A DNA stretch of 64,000 nt from Promineifilum sp. (lineage in GTDB: Bacteria; Chloroflexota; Anaerolineae; Promineifilales; Promineifilaceae): the NCBI GenBank assembly GCA_017983515.1, contig JAGOBF010000001.1, forward strand, positions 183,192-247,191. Direction: 5' to 3'. The notes beneath the pieces are model-generated. The model was not told where the DNA came from. It ran no database searches and worked only from the letters and a program-made list of their open reading frames with translations. This document shows positions 42,791-52,388 of this stretch, piece after piece. The position numbers and the translations under genes are program-made. Each line of letters starts with the position of its first letter. Within the stretch, counting starts at the first letter, position 1.

Positions 42791-44969
42791 AGGCGAATTC
42801 TAAATCGGCGTAATCGGCGTAAGCTGTGGTTTCTCCATCTTCTGCCCGGCGCAGCCAGACGCGATTGCTGTGGAACGTGCTCTGCCCGGCGAAGTCGCCC
42901 AGAGCGTCGGACGTCGTCCAGTTCACGTTGCGGCCGCCGCCTGAGCCGCCGGTCGGCTTGTTCCAGCGCCCCTTGGGCGAAGCTACCACGCCGGGCCGCA
43001 CGCCGTCGGTGACGACCGCCCGCAATGTCACGCCCCCCCGTCCATTTTCCACGACGACCGGTTCGCCGTGCCGGATGCCGCGCGCGGCGGCATCGTCGGG
43101 ATGAATCTCGATGAACGGCGTGAGCTCGCTGCGCAATTGGCTCGGCCCGTTCGCCAGGCTGCTGCTCACGAAATGATGCGCCGCGGGGCTGATCAGACTC
43201 AAGGCATCTTCCGGCCGGTAGCGGCCCCTGTCCGGCAGGGCGCCGGCCTCTCCGTCGTCGAACTGGCCGCTGTAGCCGGGCAGCGGGTCATGGCCGTCGG
43301 CCGCCAGCTGGCCGGAGTATAGTTCGACTTTGCCGCTGGGAGTCGGGAAATAACCGTCGGCAAAGGGCACGGCCTCATCGAGCGCCAGTGGAATCTGGTC
43401 TTCGCGCTTCAACCGGGCCAGGGTGATGCCCTCCAGTCGCGGATTATGGCTGGCCGAGGCCGTCAGCACCTCATCGATGACCTCGTCCACCTCCTGCCGC
43501 AGCCATTGCTCGTCGAAGCCCATCTCGGCCGCCAGCAGGCGCATCACGTCCCAGTTGCTCTTGCTCTCGCCCAACGGGGCGATGGCCGGGTGGTTGTAGC
43601 GCAGCAAGGTGTGGCCGTAGCCCTTGTGCAGGTCGGCCTGCTCCAGATTCGATGGGGCCGGGAGCACGATGTCGGCCATCTCGGCCGTGTCGGTCATAAA
43701 CAGTTCGTGGACGACGGTGAACAAATCGTCGCGCCCCAGCCCGGCATGGACGAGGGCGGCATTGGGGGCAATGGTGGCCGGGTTGGAGCCGAAGACGTAG
43801 AGCGACTTGATCGGCGGGTCGGCCGCTTCGCCGGTCAGTGCCGCGCCGAGCCGGTTCATGTTGATCAGCCGGCCGGGCGGCGGACATTCGCCCCACTTGT
43901 TGACCGCCTCTCCGTCCCACTTCAGATAACCGCTGGTGCTATAGGCCAACCCGCCGCCGCGCGTGCCGTATTGTCCGGTCAGCGCCGGCAGCGTCAGGAC
44001 GGCCCGCACCGTCTGGCCGCCCATGCGGTTGCGCTGCAGGCCGTCGGCCATCTTGATCAAGCCGGGCTTGTGGCTGGCATACAGCCGGGCCAGCGCAACC
44101 ACCTCGGCTACCGGCAGCCCGGCGATCTCGGCCGCGCGCTCCGGGGGATATTCCATGATCCGCGCCCGCAGTTCCGGCCAGCCGGCGGTATGCGCGGCCA
44201 GCCAGGCTTCGTCATGCAGCCCTTCGGTCACGATGACGTGGGCCAGGCCGAGAGCCAGCGCGCCATCGGTGCCGGGGCGCGGGGCAACGTGGATGTCGGC
44301 CGTGCGCGCCGTGCGCGTCTGCCTGGGGTCGATGACGACCACGGTGCAGCCGTTGCGTTGCGCGGCTTTCAGGTGGGGCATGAAGTGGGGGGCGGTGGAG
44401 GCCGGGTTGTGGCCCCAAATGATGATGATCTTGCTGTAGGCGACGTCGGTATAGGGCACGGCCCAGCGCGCGCCGAGTGTGGCCTCGACGGCGTATTCGG
44501 CCGCCGCCCCGCAGATGGCCCGGTCGAGCTGGCTGGCCCCCAGACGGTTCCAGAAGCGGCCGCTGCTGACGCCCATGTTGACCAGCCCCAGCGTGCCGCT
44601 ATAGCTGTAGGGCAGGATGGCCTCGGCCCCGTGCTCGGCGATGATCCGCCGCCAGCGGTCGCCGATCTCGCCAATCGCCTCGTCCCAGCTAATCCGCGCC
44701 CACTCGCCCGCGCCCTTCGGCCCCACGCGCCGCAGCGGATGCGTCAGCCGGTCGGGGTGATAGACGTGGTCGAGGTACGGCCGCACCTTGCCGCACAGCC
44801 AGCCGTTGGTGATGGGGTGGCCGGGGTCGCCATAAAAAGCCACCGCCTTCCCATCGACCACCTCGACGATTGTGCCGCAGGTATCGGGGCAGTCGTGGGG
44901 GCAGGCGCCGTGGATGAGGGTGATGTCCGTGGATGAGTTGCTGTCGGTCGCCAGGATTGAGTCGATCAA
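42789..44969 (-). CDS. molybdopterin-dependent oxidoreductase, formate-dehydrogenase-like
   Basis: 726 residues if the TTG at 44969 (AAGGGG before it) is the start; another TTG at 45044 is possible but lacks a site. A single [4Fe-4S] cluster is bound by CPHDCPDTCG and WLCGKV (residues about 18-51). The Mo/W-bis-MGD domain follows, with Cys in LDRAICGAAAEYA as a possible metal ligand; DMSO-reductase family members use Ser, Cys or Sec. C-terminal MGD-binding motif HHFVSSSLAN is seen. The exact substrate is not readable. It lies between serA/deaminase and nuoN, hinting at electron input into the quinone pool, but has no membrane partner nearby. Confidence 0.85.
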   Translation of the reverse strand: MIDSILATDSNSSTDITLIHGACPHDCPDTCGTIVEVVDGKAVAFYGDPGHPITNGWLCGKVRPYLDHVYHPDRLTHPLRRVGPKGAGEWARISWDEAIGEIGDRWRRIIAEHGAEAILPYSYSGTLGLVNMGVSSGRFWNRLGASQLDRAICGAAAEYAVEATLGARWAVPYTDVAYSKIIIIWGHNPASTAPHFMPHLKAAQRNGCTVVVIDPRQTRTARTADIHVAPRPGTDGALALGLAHVIVTEGLHDEAWLAAHTAGWPELRARIMEYPPERAAEIAGLPVAEVVALARLYASHKPGLIKMADGLQRNRMGGQTVRAVLTLPALTGQYGTRGGGLAYSTSGYLKWDGEAVNKWGECPPPGRLINMNRLGAALTGEAADPPIKSLYVFGSNPATIAPNAALVHAGLGRDDLFTVVHELFMTDTAEMADIVLPAPSNLEQADLHKGYGHTLLRYNHPAIAPLGESKSNWDVMRLLAAEMGFDEQWLRQEVDEVIDEVLTASASHNPRLEGITLARLKREDQIPLALDEAVPFADGYFPTPSGKVELYSGQLAADGHDPLPGYSGQFDDGEAGALPDRGRYRPEDALSLISPAAHHFVSSSLANGPSQLRSELTPFIEIHPDDAAARGIRHGEPVVVENGRGGVTLRAVVTDGVRPGVVASPKGRWNKPTGGSGGGRNVNWTTSDALGDFAGQSTFHSNRVWLRRAEDGETTAYADYADLEFA

Positions 44970-45197
44970 GGTGGAGACCCCTTTTGGGCCGCGCAATGGG
45001 CGCGATTTAAGGGTGATTATGGCTGAGAAACAGATAGGCGTCAATCAGCTTGGTCGATGTTGTTGCTATTCCCAACGAGGTGATTAACGCGGTGGAAATT
45101 TCTTGTGCCTTCTCCACGCCCCAAACACTGGGAGCGCCTGCCGCCCCGGCCGGCAGCGTGCAGATGTTCGAGGGGTCGGCCGTCTCGCCGGCCGGCC

Positions 45198-45668
45198 TTA
45201 TCCCCAGAACCCCGCGTGCACCTGTAGAGCCTCTTCCTCCAGAACCGGCCCGAGGACTTCAATGGGCTTGCGGCCTTTGGCGAACAGTTCCCGGCTGGGC
45301 AGATAGAGCACATCCGGCGTTTCCTCGCCCACGAGCGCGTTGAGGCTGTTCGTGCTCAGGCCGAAAACAACCCGCCGCACGTTGCTCCAGAAGATGGCCC
45401 CCGCACACATGGGGCACGGTTCGGTGCTGGCATACAGCGTGCAGCGGGACAGAAATTCCGGCGAATAGGCGCGCGAAGCTTCTCGGATCAGGTTGGTCTC
45501 GGCATGCCCCGTACAGTCATGGTCAGTAACGACCGTGTTCTCGCCTCTCAGCAAGACGTGGCCCCCGTCATCGACCAGCAAAGCCCCGAACGGGTGATTA
45601 CCCTTTGCCCGCGCCTCGGCCGCGACCTGGAACGACAGGCGAATGAACTTCAGATCCGTTTCGTCCAT
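45198..45668 (-). CDS. nucleoside/nucleobase deaminase (CDA fold)
   Basis: 156 residues from ATG 45668, overlapping the SerA stop in TGATG; a GTG 3 nt earlier is also possible. Zinc motifs are HAETN (the catalytic Glu) and EPCPMCAGAIFWSN (PCxxC). The nucleoside deaminase clade fits best, with the tRNA adenosine deaminase/guanine deaminase type as main rival. The substrate cannot be told. Coupled to serA. Confidence 0.8.
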   Translation of the reverse strand: MDETDLKFIRLSFQVAAEARAKGNHPFGALLVDDGGHVLLRGENTVVTDHDCTGHAETNLIREASRAYSPEFLSRCTLYASTEPCPMCAGAIFWSNVRRVVFGLSTNSLNALVGEETPDVLYLPSRELFAKGRKPIEVLGPVLEEEALQVHAGFWG

Positions 45669-46624
45669 CACGCCTCAGTGAGATTAATGACATTGCGATA
45701 GGCTACGCCGCGCAAGGCATCGGCCATCTGCTCGACTATCTCGATTCCCACGCGCTTCTGCGCCTCCTGGGAACTGGCCCCCAGATGCGGCGTGTCAATC
45801 ACATTCGGCAACCCGATCAACGGGCAGTTCGTCGGCGGCTCTTCCTGATAGACGTCCAGACCGGCGGCGGCCACCTTGCCGCTCTTCAGGGCCTCGGCCA
45901 GCGCCTGTTCCTCGATCAGCTTGCCCCGCGCAACGTTGATGACGATGACGCCATCCTTCATGGTCGCGATGGTATCGGCGTTGATCATGCCCTTTGTTTC
46001 CGGCGTGACGATGGCGTGGAGCGTAATGATGTCGCTCGTCGCCAGCACATCTTCCAAAGGCAACAGCTCAACGTCCAGTTCTATGCCGGTTTCCGTCGGC
46101 ACGTAGGGATCAAAGGCCACGACCTTCATGCCGAAAGCCTGGGCACGCCGGGCCACCAGACGGCCGATGTAGCCGAAACCGATGATCCCCAGCGTTTTCT
46201 CGAATAGTTCGGTGCCCACAAACTGCGACCGCGCCCATTCGCCGGCCACAAGCGAGTTGTGGGCCTGCACCGTGCGGCGCGAAGTAGCCAGCATCAGGGC
46301 CAGCGTCTGTTCGGCCGTGGCCACGCTGTTGGAGTGGGGCGTGTTCATCACCTTGATGCCATGTCGCGTGGCGGCCTCCACGTCGATGTTATCGACGCCC
46401 ATGCCGGCCCGCCCCACAACCTTCAGCCGCTTTCCCGCGGCGATGACGTCGGCGTCGATTTGGGTGTCGCTGCGAACGATGACGCCGTCATAGTCACCTA
46501 TGATCGCCAGCAGGGCTTCCTTGCTCAACCCGGTCTGCATGTCGTAAGAAATATCTTCCATCTGAGCCAGCCGATCCAGACCGGCCTGCCCTAATTTGTC
46601 GGCGATCAGAAGTCTATAAATCAT
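45668..46624 (-). CDS. serA: D-3-phosphoglycerate dehydrogenase, short type
   Basis: 318 residues from ATG 46624 (GGAGGAAC site). A longer open frame to 47008 reads through the phosphoesterase gene and is noise. NAD-binding GIIGFGYIGRLVARRAQAFG (about 145-164) and the catalytic Arg/Glu/His set (VINVARGKLIEE; DVYQEEPP; TPHLG) are present. The C-terminal ACT and intervening regulatory domains of many SerA are absent, so serine feedback is not expected. Related hydroxyacid dehydrogenases (e.g. glyoxylate reductase) are alternatives. First step of serine synthesis from 3-phosphoglycerate. Confidence 0.8.
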   Translation of the reverse strand: MIYRLLIADKLGQAGLDRLAQMEDISYDMQTGLSKEALLAIIGDYDGVIVRSDTQIDADVIAAGKRLKVVGRAGMGVDNIDVEAATRHGIKVMNTPHSNSVATAEQTLALMLATSRRTVQAHNSLVAGEWARSQFVGTELFEKTLGIIGFGYIGRLVARRAQAFGMKVVAFDPYVPTETGIELDVELLPLEDVLATSDIITLHAIVTPETKGMINADTIATMKDGVIVINVARGKLIEEQALAEALKSGKVAAAGLDVYQEEPPTNCPLIGLPNVIDTPHLGASSQEAQKRVGIEIVEQMADALRGVAYRNVINLTEA

Positions 46625-46665
46625 AAGTTCCTCCGGAAGGTTAGTTGTGCCAGCCCCGCTGCGAC

Positions 46666-47517
46666 TCAATCCTCCAAACTCTCCGAATCGTTCTCTTTGG
46701 TCCGCCGCACCGGCTCCCCTGCCAACCGCGCAAACGGCCGCTGCTGCACGATCGTCTGCTCCGGCAAGCACTGCACGAAGTTGAACGCCGGCATGGCGTC
46801 GTGGTCGGCGCGGATCATCTCTACGGTTGGCCAGGTGGTGAAGCCGGCGAAGGTGCTGGCAGCGGCGCAATACAGGACACCGTCGCGCACCGTTTGCATG
46901 GAGTTGTGGATGTGGCCGTAGAACACGCCGCGCAGCCGGCCGCGCGCCGGAAGCAGCGCCTGATGCATATCCTCGCCGTTGAAGATGAGCATATTGGCGT
47001 CCATCCACGGCGCGTTGAGCCGCAGGGCCGGGTAATGGGTGAAGATCGACAGCGGCGGGCCGTCGGGCGTGGCTTCGCGCCGCAATACGTCCATCTGCTG
47101 TGCGGAAAGCAGGCCGCGAGGGTCGATCTCATCCGGCCCGCGGGCGTCGAGCACCAGGAAGCGCTCGCCGCGCACCTCAAAAGTATAGGACAAGGTATCG
47201 GTTCCCGGCTGGCAGTCCTTTTTGGGCCCCATCGCCATGTAGCGATGGATGTCGGCCGAGCGGTCGTGGTTGCCCGTGCAATAGTAGACCGGATAGTCGA
47301 GGGCGGCGAATGTCTCGGCCGCCAGCCGGTAGGCGGCCTCGGTCGGGTGCGTGGTCACGTCGCCGGTGTGGATCACGAAGTCCGGCCGCGTCGGCAACTG
47401 GTTGATCATATCGATCACGTGCCGGGCATAGGGCAGCGACCGGTGTCCTTGCCGGGAATACTCCGCCGTTGGGCCGAAGTGGGTGTCGCTGAGGTGGACG
47501 AAGTAGACCGGTTCCAT
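46666..47517 (-). CDS. calcineurin-like metallophosphoesterase
   Basis: 283 residues. Metal ligands are visible in order: HLSDTHFG, IHTGDVTTH, CTGNHDR, FTHYPAL and YGHIHNS. The pattern is close to CpdA-type cyclic nucleotide phosphodiesterases and related phosphatases. No signal peptide. It is the first of four non-nuo genes after nuoM, all on the minus strand. Substrate unknown. Confidence 0.8.
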   Translation of the reverse strand: MEPVYFVHLSDTHFGPTAEYSRQGHRSLPYARHVIDMINQLPTRPDFVIHTGDVTTHPTEAAYRLAAETFAALDYPVYYCTGNHDRSADIHRYMAMGPKKDCQPGTDTLSYTFEVRGERFLVLDARGPDEIDPRGLLSAQQMDVLRREATPDGPPLSIFTHYPALRLNAPWMDANMLIFNGEDMHQALLPARGRLRGVFYGHIHNSMQTVRDGVLYCAAASTFAGFTTWPTVEMIRADHDAMPAFNFVQCLPEQTIVQQRPFARLAGEPVRRTKENDSESLED

Positions 47518-47526
47518 GATCGAAAG

Positions 47527-47569
47527 ACGAGATACGGATAAAGAGGCGCGCTCCTTACCCGTATCTCGT
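47527..47569. repeat. inverted repeat with perfect 11-bp arms
   Basis: ACGAGATACGG (47527-47537) and CCGTATCTCGT (47559-47569) in the 72-bp gap between nuoM and the phosphoesterase. There is no T-run, so it is not an obvious terminator; it could be an RNA stability or processing element. Confidence 0.6.
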
Positions 47570-47589
47570 ACCTTGTATGTGGCATTTTA

Positions 47590-49113
47590 TCAGGGTATCA
47601 GCGTCAGCACCGCGCTGTTGATATCAGTCACCAACGTATTGACCGTGCTGCTGATCAGCTTGAAATAGGGAGACGGCGCGATACCGATCCAGAAGATGAC
47701 CACCAGGAAAGCCAGCAGGATCGCCAGTTCGCGGCGATTCAGGGGGCGCAAGCTCTTGACCTCTTCGGTTTCCGCCGGGCCCATGAACAGGCGCTGGAAG
47801 AACCACAGGAGATAGACCGCGGCCAGAATGACGCCGGTGGTGGCGAAGGCGGTGTAGATCCACGGGATGGGCGCCAGCGACTCCGCGCCCATCGAGCCGA
47901 GCAGGATGGTGAACTCGCCGACAAAGCCGTTGAGCCCCGGCAAGCCCATGCTCGACAGGACGACGATCAGCGACAGAGCGCTGAAAAGAGGCATGATCTT
48001 CCAGACACCGCCGTAGGCCGACATCTCGCGGGTATGGGTGCGCTCATAGAGCACGCCAACCACGAAAAACAGCGCGCCGGTGCTCAAGCCGTGGTTCACC
48101 CCTTGCAGAATCGCGCCCTGGATGCCGGCATTGTTGAGCGTGAAGATGCCCAGCGTCACAAAACCCAGATGGCTGATGCTGGAATAGGCGACCAGTTTCT
48201 TGGCGTCTTTCTGGGCAAAGGAGACGATGGCCCCGTAAATGATGCCGATGATCGCCAGCACGGCGATGAGCGGCGCATACTTATGAGCCGCCTCGGGGAA
48301 CAGCGGCAGGTTGAAGCGTACGAAGCCATAGGTGCCCATCTTCAGCAGAATGCCGGCCAGGATGATGGAGCCGGCCGTCGGGGCCTGGGTGTGGGCGTCG
48401 GGCAGCCAGGAGTGGAACGGGAAAACCGGCACCTTGATCGCAAAGGCGATGAAGAAGCCGATGAACAGCCAGTTCTGAACCCCGGCGAAGGCCGCTCGAC
48501 CGGCTATCAGTTCGGGCAAGGCAAAGGTGCCGTTAGCCAGGCCCATATACAGAATGGCGAGGAGCATCAGCAGCGACCCGGCCATCGTGTAGAGAAAGAA
48601 CTTGATCGAGGCGTAGACGCGCTGTTGGCCGCCCCAGATGCCGATCAGGAAGTACATCGGCACCAGGGTGAACTCCCAGAATACGTAGAACAGGAACAAG
48701 TCCTGGGCCAGGAAGACACCCAGCATCCCCGTCTCCAGCAGCAACATGAAGATGTAGTACTGCTTGATCTGCTGCTCAATGGCCGTCCACGACGCGGCGA
48801 TGGCCAGCAGGGAGATGAACGAGGTCAGCAGGATCATCAGAATGCTGAGGCCGTCTACGCCCATGAAATAGCTAATGCCCCATGAGGCAATCCAGTCCAC
48901 GCGATCGACGAGCTGCAGCGCGGGGTTGGCCGAATCGAAGCGAAACAGGATCAGCAGCGTCCCCAGAAACGTGACGGCCGAGGTAGCCAGCGCGATGAGC
49001 TTGACCGTCTCATTCGATCCCCGTCGTGGTGGATTCACCAGTAATATCGCCACAACGCCCACCAGGGGAAGGAAGGTGACAATCGTAAGTATCCAGTTCA
49101 TTATTTTCCCCAA
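47590..49113 (-). CDS. nuoM: NADH-quinone oxidoreductase subunit M
   Basis: 507 residues, 14 membrane helices, antiporter-like proton-pumping subunit. Key residues: the Glu in FYVFWEFTLVPMYFLIG, and lysines in FAIKVPVFPFHSWLPDAHTQ. It starts 143 nt after nuoL; the gap holds a dispersed repeat. Confidence 0.95.
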   Translation of the reverse strand: MGKIMNWILTIVTFLPLVGVVAILLVNPPRRGSNETVKLIALATSAVTFLGTLLILFRFDSANPALQLVDRVDWIASWGISYFMGVDGLSILMILLTSFISLLAIAASWTAIEQQIKQYYIFMLLLETGMLGVFLAQDLFLFYVFWEFTLVPMYFLIGIWGGQQRVYASIKFFLYTMAGSLLMLLAILYMGLANGTFALPELIAGRAAFAGVQNWLFIGFFIAFAIKVPVFPFHSWLPDAHTQAPTAGSIILAGILLKMGTYGFVRFNLPLFPEAAHKYAPLIAVLAIIGIIYGAIVSFAQKDAKKLVAYSSISHLGFVTLGIFTLNNAGIQGAILQGVNHGLSTGALFFVVGVLYERTHTREMSAYGGVWKIMPLFSALSLIVVLSSMGLPGLNGFVGEFTILLGSMGAESLAPIPWIYTAFATTGVILAAVYLLWFFQRLFMGPAETEEVKSLRPLNRRELAILLAFLVVIFWIGIAPSPYFKLISSTVNTLVTDINSAVLTLIP

Positions 49114-49222
49114 CCTTTTATCAAGTATTTGTTATCGAGTCCAGTCATGACCCGCTTCGATCTCTTACAGGCAATGTGCTCAGAAATGCCACAAACTTCT
49201 CCGGTGCGCCTCTGAAAAAACT

Positions 49223-49244
49223 GCACAATCTGTGAAATCTGTGG
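49223..49244. repeat. dispersed repeat, CAATCTGTGAAATCTGTGG
   Basis: In the gap between nuoL and nuoM; a near-consensus copy of the family. Confidence 0.65.
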
Positions 49245-49256
49245 TCGCCTTCTCTC

Positions 49257-51482
49257 TTAGTTAGCCATCACCAAAAAATAGACCAACAAACCCACCGTGC
49301 CCAGGAACACCGCCAGCGCGTAAGTGCGCGCATAGCCGGTCTGCGTCATCCGCAGCGCCCCGGCCAGTCGCCTTGTCAATGCTCCCGCGCCGTTCACCAA
49401 CCCGTCCACACCCTGCATGTCGAGGACGTTGGCCGAGAAGTCGGCGAAGGCGACGAACATGTCGCGGATGATCCGATCATGGATGAAGTCGTGCCAGAAT
49501 GCCCAGTCAACCTTGTAGGCCAGCCAGGCGGCAAAACGATTAAAGAGCGGGACAAAACCCTTTGAATAGAGCGAGTTGAGCGGCAGAACGCTCCACCACC
49601 AGATGGGTGTGCGCGCCAGCCGGTCAGGCTCATGATAGGTTTTCGGCCGCCCGCGATAAGTCAGATAAGCCAGCGCCAGCCCGCCCAGAGCCAGGAGCAA
49701 CGACGTCCCGGCCACCACCGGCGAGAACACCACCGGCGTGTGCGGCAGATCGACAACGCCCTCCTCCGACAGTTCAAAGGCCGGGATGGAGTGCTCTTCC
49801 CACTGCTCCAGCAACAGCCAGAACCCGGTCGGGTGCAGGTCATTGCGTTCGGCCTCCGCCTTCGACAAGTAAGGCACGTTGAGCAAGCCGCCCAAAATGG
49901 CCAGAACGGCCAGGACGATCAGCGGCCGGGTCATGAGCGGCGGACTTTCGGCGGCGTGCTCGGCCGCCGCGTGGCGCGGCGCGCCGAAGAAGGTCATGAT
50001 CAGCTGGCGTCCCACATAGAACGCCGTGCCCAGCGCCGCCAGAGCCAGCACGATGAAGATCGGCGAGTTATGGGTCTGGGCGTGCAGCAGGATCTCGTCC
50101 TTCGACCAGAACCCGGCCAGCGGGAAGATGCCCGCCAGGGCCAGCGAGCCGATCATGTAGACGATGTAGGTCGTCCGCATCCGATGGCGCAGCCCACCCA
50201 TATAGCGCATGTCCTGCGGATCAAATCCGTCATCCTCGGGCTGGGCCCCGTGACCCTCATCATGTCCATGGGCCGCTTCGTGATGCCCATGCTCCATGCC
50301 GTGGATGACCGAACCGGAGCCGAGAAACAGCAGCGCCTTGAAAAAAGCGTGGGTGACCAGGTGGAACATGGCCGCCACATAGGCCCCCATGCCCGCCGCG
50401 GCCACCATGAAGCCCAGTTGACTGACGGTGGAGTAGGCCAGCACCTTCTTGATGTCGTTCTGGCTGAAGGCGATCAGTCCGGCGAAGAAAGCGGTCAACG
50501 CACCGACCCAGGCCACCAGGTCGGGCGTCGAGATAAGACCAAAGATCAGGTCGCCGCTGGTCCGCACGATTTCATAGAGGACATTGCTGCGGACGAGCAG
50601 ATAGACGCCGGCCGTCACCATCGTCGCCGCGTGGATGAGGGCGGAGACGGGCGTGGGGCCGGCCATCGCGTCGGGCAGCCAGGTGTAGAGGGGAATCTGG
50701 GCCGATTTGCCGGCCACGCCCAACAGGAACAGGGCGGTGACAGCCGTCAGTACCGTGGTGATGGGCAGGCTCACGCCGCCGAACGGAACCATGCGCCCGG
50801 CCTCAAAGAACCGGACCGCGCCCTCGAAGATGGGCTTGTAATCGAGCGTGCCGAACGTCCAGAACAGCAGGAACATCGCCAGCAACACGCCGAAGTCGCC
50901 AATGCGGTTCATCACCATCGCTTTGCGGCCGGCGGTGGCGTTGGCCGGCAGGCCGTTCTTGTCCAACCGGCCGAACCAGAAGCCAATGAGCAAATAGGAG
51001 CACAACCCCACACCTTCCCAGCCGACAAACATGACCAGATAGCTGCTGCCGCTCACCAGAATGAGCATGAAGAAGATGAACAGGTTGAAATAAGTAAAGA
51101 AGCGCGAGAAGTCGGGGTCGCCGTGCATGTAGCCGATGGCGTAGATGTGGATCAGCGAGCCGACGCCGGTGACGATCAGCATCATCGTTACCGACAGCGT
51201 ATCCACTTGCAAGGCCCAGTTCACCTGGAAAGCCGCCGCCGGAATGTCGATCCAGTTGAACAGCGGCACAAACCAGGCCTCGAAACCGTTCGTCGCCAGA
51301 CTGATGAAAAGCGTGACGGACACGACGAACGCCCCCAGGACCATCAACGTCGCCAGCCAGCCGGTCAATCGCTCGCCGCTCTCGCGATTGGCATCGACGA
51401 AGCGGCGGCCGACCAGACCGTTGATCAACAGGCCGGCCAGCGGCAAGATTAAAATAAGTGGGGCCAGAGAAAATGTATTCAT
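49257..51482 (-). CDS. nuoL: NADH-quinone oxidoreductase subunit L
   Basis: 741 residues; antiporter-like subunit with the lateral helix at the C-terminus. GVGLCSYLLIGFWFGRLDKN and TWLPDAMAGPTPVSALIHAA are hallmarks. A His-rich loop (HGMEHGHHEAAHGHDEGHG, residues about 395-415; DNA 50240-50300) is unusual for NuoL and could bind a metal. It follows nuoK by 56 nt. Confidence 0.95.
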   Translation of the reverse strand: MNTFSLAPLILILPLAGLLINGLVGRRFVDANRESGERLTGWLATLMVLGAFVVSVTLFISLATNGFEAWFVPLFNWIDIPAAAFQVNWALQVDTLSVTMMLIVTGVGSLIHIYAIGYMHGDPDFSRFFTYFNLFIFFMLILVSGSSYLVMFVGWEGVGLCSYLLIGFWFGRLDKNGLPANATAGRKAMVMNRIGDFGVLLAMFLLFWTFGTLDYKPIFEGAVRFFEAGRMVPFGGVSLPITTVLTAVTALFLLGVAGKSAQIPLYTWLPDAMAGPTPVSALIHAATMVTAGVYLLVRSNVLYEIVRTSGDLIFGLISTPDLVAWVGALTAFFAGLIAFSQNDIKKVLAYSTVSQLGFMVAAAGMGAYVAAMFHLVTHAFFKALLFLGSGSVIHGMEHGHHEAAHGHDEGHGAQPEDDGFDPQDMRYMGGLRHRMRTTYIVYMIGSLALAGIFPLAGFWSKDEILLHAQTHNSPIFIVLALAALGTAFYVGRQLIMTFFGAPRHAAAEHAAESPPLMTRPLIVLAVLAILGGLLNVPYLSKAEAERNDLHPTGFWLLLEQWEEHSIPAFELSEEGVVDLPHTPVVFSPVVAGTSLLLALGGLALAYLTYRGRPKTYHEPDRLARTPIWWWSVLPLNSLYSKGFVPLFNRFAAWLAYKVDWAFWHDFIHDRIIRDMFVAFADFSANVLDMQGVDGLVNGAGALTRRLAGALRMTQTGYARTYALAVFLGTVGLLVYFLVMAN

Positions 51483-51504
51483 TCTCGCTCTCCAGGGATG
51501 CTAA

Positions 51505-51540
51505 AACTCGTCACTCGGAATTCGTAACTCGACACGTATC
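51505..51540. repeat. dispersed repeat between nuoL and nuoK
   Basis: CTCGTCACTCGGAATTCGTA followed by ACTCGACACG, of the GAATTCGTAA family seen inside the GT-C genes. Confidence 0.6.
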
Positions 51541-51850
51541 ACCCCTTGAGCAAATTAATTTCGTCGATATTGATGCTCTTCTTGGAGCGGAAGATAGCCA
51601 CGATCAGCGCCAGACCGACGGCCACCTCGGCCGCGGCGACGGTGATCACGAAAAACACCAGCACCTGGCCATCCAGATTGCCCAGATGGCGAGCAAAGGC
51701 GACAAACAGCAAATTGGCGCTGTTCAGCATCAGCTCGATAGACATGAACAGGATGAGCGCATTGCGCCGCAAGAGAACACCCAGGGCACCGATCACGAAC
51801 AGGATGCCGCTGAGAGCGATGTACCAGTTGATATCGACCGTGTTAGGCAT
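51539..51850 (-). CDS. nuoK: NADH-quinone oxidoreductase subunit K
   Basis: 103 residues from ATG 51850, three membrane helices. The Glu in [13 protein letters not shown] and the second in [11 protein letters not shown] are the family's proton-path acids. Its start lies 8 nt inside nuoJ. Confidence 0.95.
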   Translation of the reverse strand: MPNTVDINWYIALSGILFVIGALGVLLRRNALILFMSIELMLNSANLLFVAFARHLGNLDGQVLVFFVITVAAAEVAVGLALIVAIFRSKKSINIDEINLLKG

Positions 51851-52370
51851 TGGTTTTCCCTCGCTTTTTGGTGTGCCCAAAGATGACGACGCCGATGATG
51901 GCCGCCAACAGCAGTACACCGGTCACCTGGAACGGAAACACGTAGGATTGGAACAGCACCATGCCCAGGGCCTGGGGGCTGGCCTCGACCATCGGGCTGA
52001 GCGCCGTGCTGCCGACGTTGTTCTGCAGCAGCAGATAGCCAAAAACGCCGATCAGCACCAACCCCAGGAACACGGCCGCGTAACGATGGTAGCGCTCGCT
52101 GCCGCGCACCGTGTCGGCCGCTCCACGCAGTTTGTCCGCACCCAACAACATGATCACAAACAGGAACAGCACGACGATGGCCCCGGCGTAGACGATCATC
52201 TGGACCATGGCGATGAACGGCGCATTCAAGACCAGATAGAACACGGCCACGGTTATGAAGTTGAGCACCAGATAGAGCGCGCTATGCACGGCATTACGGC
52301 TCAGCAACATGCCCAGGGCGGCGGCGACGGCGACGGCCGCCAGGATAATAAAAGCTATCGGATTGATCAT
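51843..52370 (-). CDS. nuoJ: NADH-quinone oxidoreductase subunit J
   Basis: 175 residues, five membrane helices, with [20 protein letters not shown] (about 59-78), the helix that shapes the E-channel. The end overlaps the nuoK start by 8 nt. Confidence 0.93.
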   Translation of the reverse strand: MINPIAFIILAAVAVAAALGMLLSRNAVHSALYLVLNFITVAVFYLVLNAPFIAMVQMIVYAGAIVVLFLFVIMLLGADKLRGAADTVRGSERYHRYAAVFLGLVLIGVFGYLLLQNNVGSTALSPMVEASPQALGMVLFQSYVFPFQVTGVLLLAAIIGVVIFGHTKKRGKTNA

Positions 52371-52388
52371 AAAGCCGCCTCAGTTCAA

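Noticed and set aside
46625-47008. N-terminal extension of SerA
   Set aside because: Runs through the phosphoesterase gene in another frame; the MIYRLLIADK start has a GGAGGAAC site.
49632-51452. 606-codon plus-strand frame over nuoL
   Set aside because: Shadow of a high-GC gene; Gln/Arg/His-rich without any domain.
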